DNA from: an uncultured Bacteroidota bacterium
GTDB taxonomy: Bacteria; Bacteroidota; Bacteroidia; Chitinophagales; Chitinophagaceae
Reading direction: 5' to 3'
Assembly: GCA_903905065.1 (NCBI GenBank)
Contig: CAIVEW010000039.1
Location: forward strand, 1 to 64,000
Length of the DNA stretch: 64,000 bases
A program made the position numbers and the translations under genes. The notes beneath the pieces were generated by a model. That model did no database searches, was not told the DNA's origin, and was given only the letters and a program-made list of their open reading frames with translations. Positions within the stretch are counted from its first letter, which is position 1. Each line of letters starts with the position of its first letter. Shown piece after piece: positions 63,048 through 64,000 of this stretch.

Positions 63048-63127
63048 AAAATTGTTTTGCGGCTATGAGGCATTATGATCGTGTAAAAAATTCTATCTTG
63101 TGGCTAATAAATAAAAGTGAATTTCAA

Positions 63128-63493
63128 ATGAGACGGTTAATCGCAGACGTATACAAAATCATGTTCAAGCTTACAGAGAGCAAGGTGATCTCTCTATTTA
63201 CGGCGCTGGCATACATTACTACCCTAAACGTACTGCTGATCTATGGTTTGGGGATATTGGCCGAAGGGTGGCTACCAACATCGTATGTACATATTGCATT
63301 CGCGTTTCCATATATCATCGGGGTTATAGCGGCAATGTTCGTTTTTAATTTTGTTATCATGTTGCCGCTACAAAATCTTTCGAGGAGCAAGGAAACGGGT
63401 GTGATGTATGTGCCCCTGATCGTTTACACCCTCGCGGCATTGGTATTATTTATTTACATAAAATATTTTTACCTGTACGTAGCCGAATTTTAG
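63128..63493 (+). CDS. Small membrane protein, paralogue 1
   Basis: 121 aa from the ATG giving MRRLIADVYKIMFKLTESKV, which aligns with the start of the next gene; the track start adds 21 residues. Three membrane segments: about FTALAYITTLNVLLIYGL, HIAFAFPYIIGVIAAMFVFN and YVPLIVYTLAALVLFIYI. Shares with paralogue 2 the words AYIT-LN--LI-GLG-L-EGW-PTS. No family I recognise. Basic N-terminus suggests a cytosolic N-end. Confidence 0.75.
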   Translation: MRRLIADVYKIMFKLTESKVISLFTALAYITTLNVLLIYGLGILAEGWLPTSYVHIAFAFPYIIGVIAAMFVFNFVIMLPLQNLSRSKETGVMYVPLIVYTLAALVLFIYIKYFYLYVAEF

Positions 63494-63572
63494 TCTTTGG
63501 CAGTTTTTGACGAATGTTTGCGGATAAGACGTTTAACGTGTTATCTTTATTAATCTATTACAAAACCAGAAA

Positions 63573-64000
63573 ATGAGAAGTTTAATAGTTGCCGTTTACC
63601 GTCTCGTCTATAACGTAACCCGGTTTAAAGTGTTCTCCGTCGTAATATCGGTGGCTTATATAACGCTGCTTAATATGGTGATGATCTTTGGGCTCGGGAT
63701 GCTTATGGAAGGCTGGATGCCTACATCTATTGTTCACAAATTATTTGCTTTCCCATACATCCTTTTTATTACTGCCTTAATGACTTACCTGATCATAAAG
63801 GCAACTCCTAAGCGGAAAGCTTTATCTAAGGATGCAAAAAAAGTGACCAAGTATACTGCAGTGCTCATTTATACAGGACTTTGCATACTGGTGCTTCTAT
63901 ACATTAAGTACAATGATAAGGTTTTTGTAGATCCCGCACCAAAACGCAAAAAATTCAAGAATCCAAAAAACGCATCTAACACCGAGAAGGCCCCCGTGAG
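63573..64000 (+). CDS. Small membrane protein, paralogue 2 (partial)
   Basis: The open frame runs off the right edge, so the ORF track omits it. MRSLIVAVYRLVYNVTRFKV opens it, then AYITLLNMVMIFGLGMLMEG, WMPTSIVHKLFAFPYILFIT and a third segment (KYTAVLIYTGLCILVLLYIKY). A basic tail (PKRKKFKNPKNASNTEKAPV) extends past paralogue 1's C-terminus. 79 bp after paralogue 1, same strand. Confidence 0.75.
   Translation, partial: MRSLIVAVYRLVYNVTRFKVFSVVISVAYITLLNMVMIFGLGMLMEGWMPTSIVHKLFAFPYILFITALMTYLIIKATPKRKALSKDAKKVTKYTAVLIYTGLCILVLLYIKYNDKVFVDPAPKRKKFKNPKNASNTEKAPV

Overview
The window looks like a chromosome segment of a Bacteroidota bacterium, most likely Chitinophagaceae or a close relative. 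The grounds are type IX secretion (T9SS) sorting tails of both type A and type B, a PorP/SprF protein, a GLPGLI protein next to a TonB-linked barrel, a GH3/beta-lactamase fusion, TAnnTTTG-type promoter boxes and weak Shine-Dalgarno signals. No tRNA, rRNA or CRISPR array was seen.

Layout. (1) 1-10269, minus: one continuous open frame of at least 3,423 codons that runs off the left edge. It is absent from the ORF track, apparently because its stop lies outside the window. It encodes a giant secreted protein with Ig-like (BIg2/PKD-like) repeats, a GEVED-like domain, three copies of a ~430-residue module and a P-domain-like segment. (2) 10270-11823: AT-rich divergent intergenic region with a 29-bp tandem array and one possible micro-membrane protein. 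(3) 11824-23166, plus: a 3,413-aa protein with 38 Ig-like repeats and a type B sorting domain, followed by its likely PorP/SprF partner. (4) 23255-33155: a possibly decayed small gene, a third Ig-repeat protein (type A tail), GLPGLI plus TonB-linked barrel, and a GH3/beta-lactamase enzyme. (5) 33361-36266: a compact AT-rich restriction-modification operon (m5C methyltransferase, probable endonuclease, Vsr) ending in a HicB-like gene that has no HicA. (6) 36353-43064: housekeeping and small-molecule genes: an FeS oxidoreductase, K+ channel, cold-shock protein, CDF exporter, histidine kinase and rpmH-rnpA-yidD. (7) 43147-51738: a RES/Xre toxin-antitoxin pair, a fourth Ig-repeat/beta-propeller T9SS substrate, an AraC regulator, an aldo/keto reductase, a DUF1015 protein, serC and DUF502. 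(8) 51867-60506: a polytopic membrane protein, PagL-like lipid A deacylase, lipoprotein, VOC protein, ArsR-SRPBCC operon, gyrB, msrB and a GNAT. (9) 60729-63047: a Mu-like phage remnant (DUF935-type portal and a tail/neck-type protein). (10) 63128-64000: two tandem paralogous membrane proteins, the second cut by the window edge.

Three patterns cut across genes. First, in the 38-repeat protein a second cysteine pair occurs in exactly 7 repeats, always as a pair and in two registers shifted by -2/+2, which implies an optional cross-strand disulfide. Second, dispersed palindromic or GC-rich repeats start at or within a few bases of the stop codon of about ten genes, and in YidD and the RES toxin they write the C-terminus. 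Third, rnpA has no ATG, GTG or TTG start that includes its conserved N-terminus; an ATT codon fits best. These three, with the paired giant adhesin locus, are the items most worth following up.
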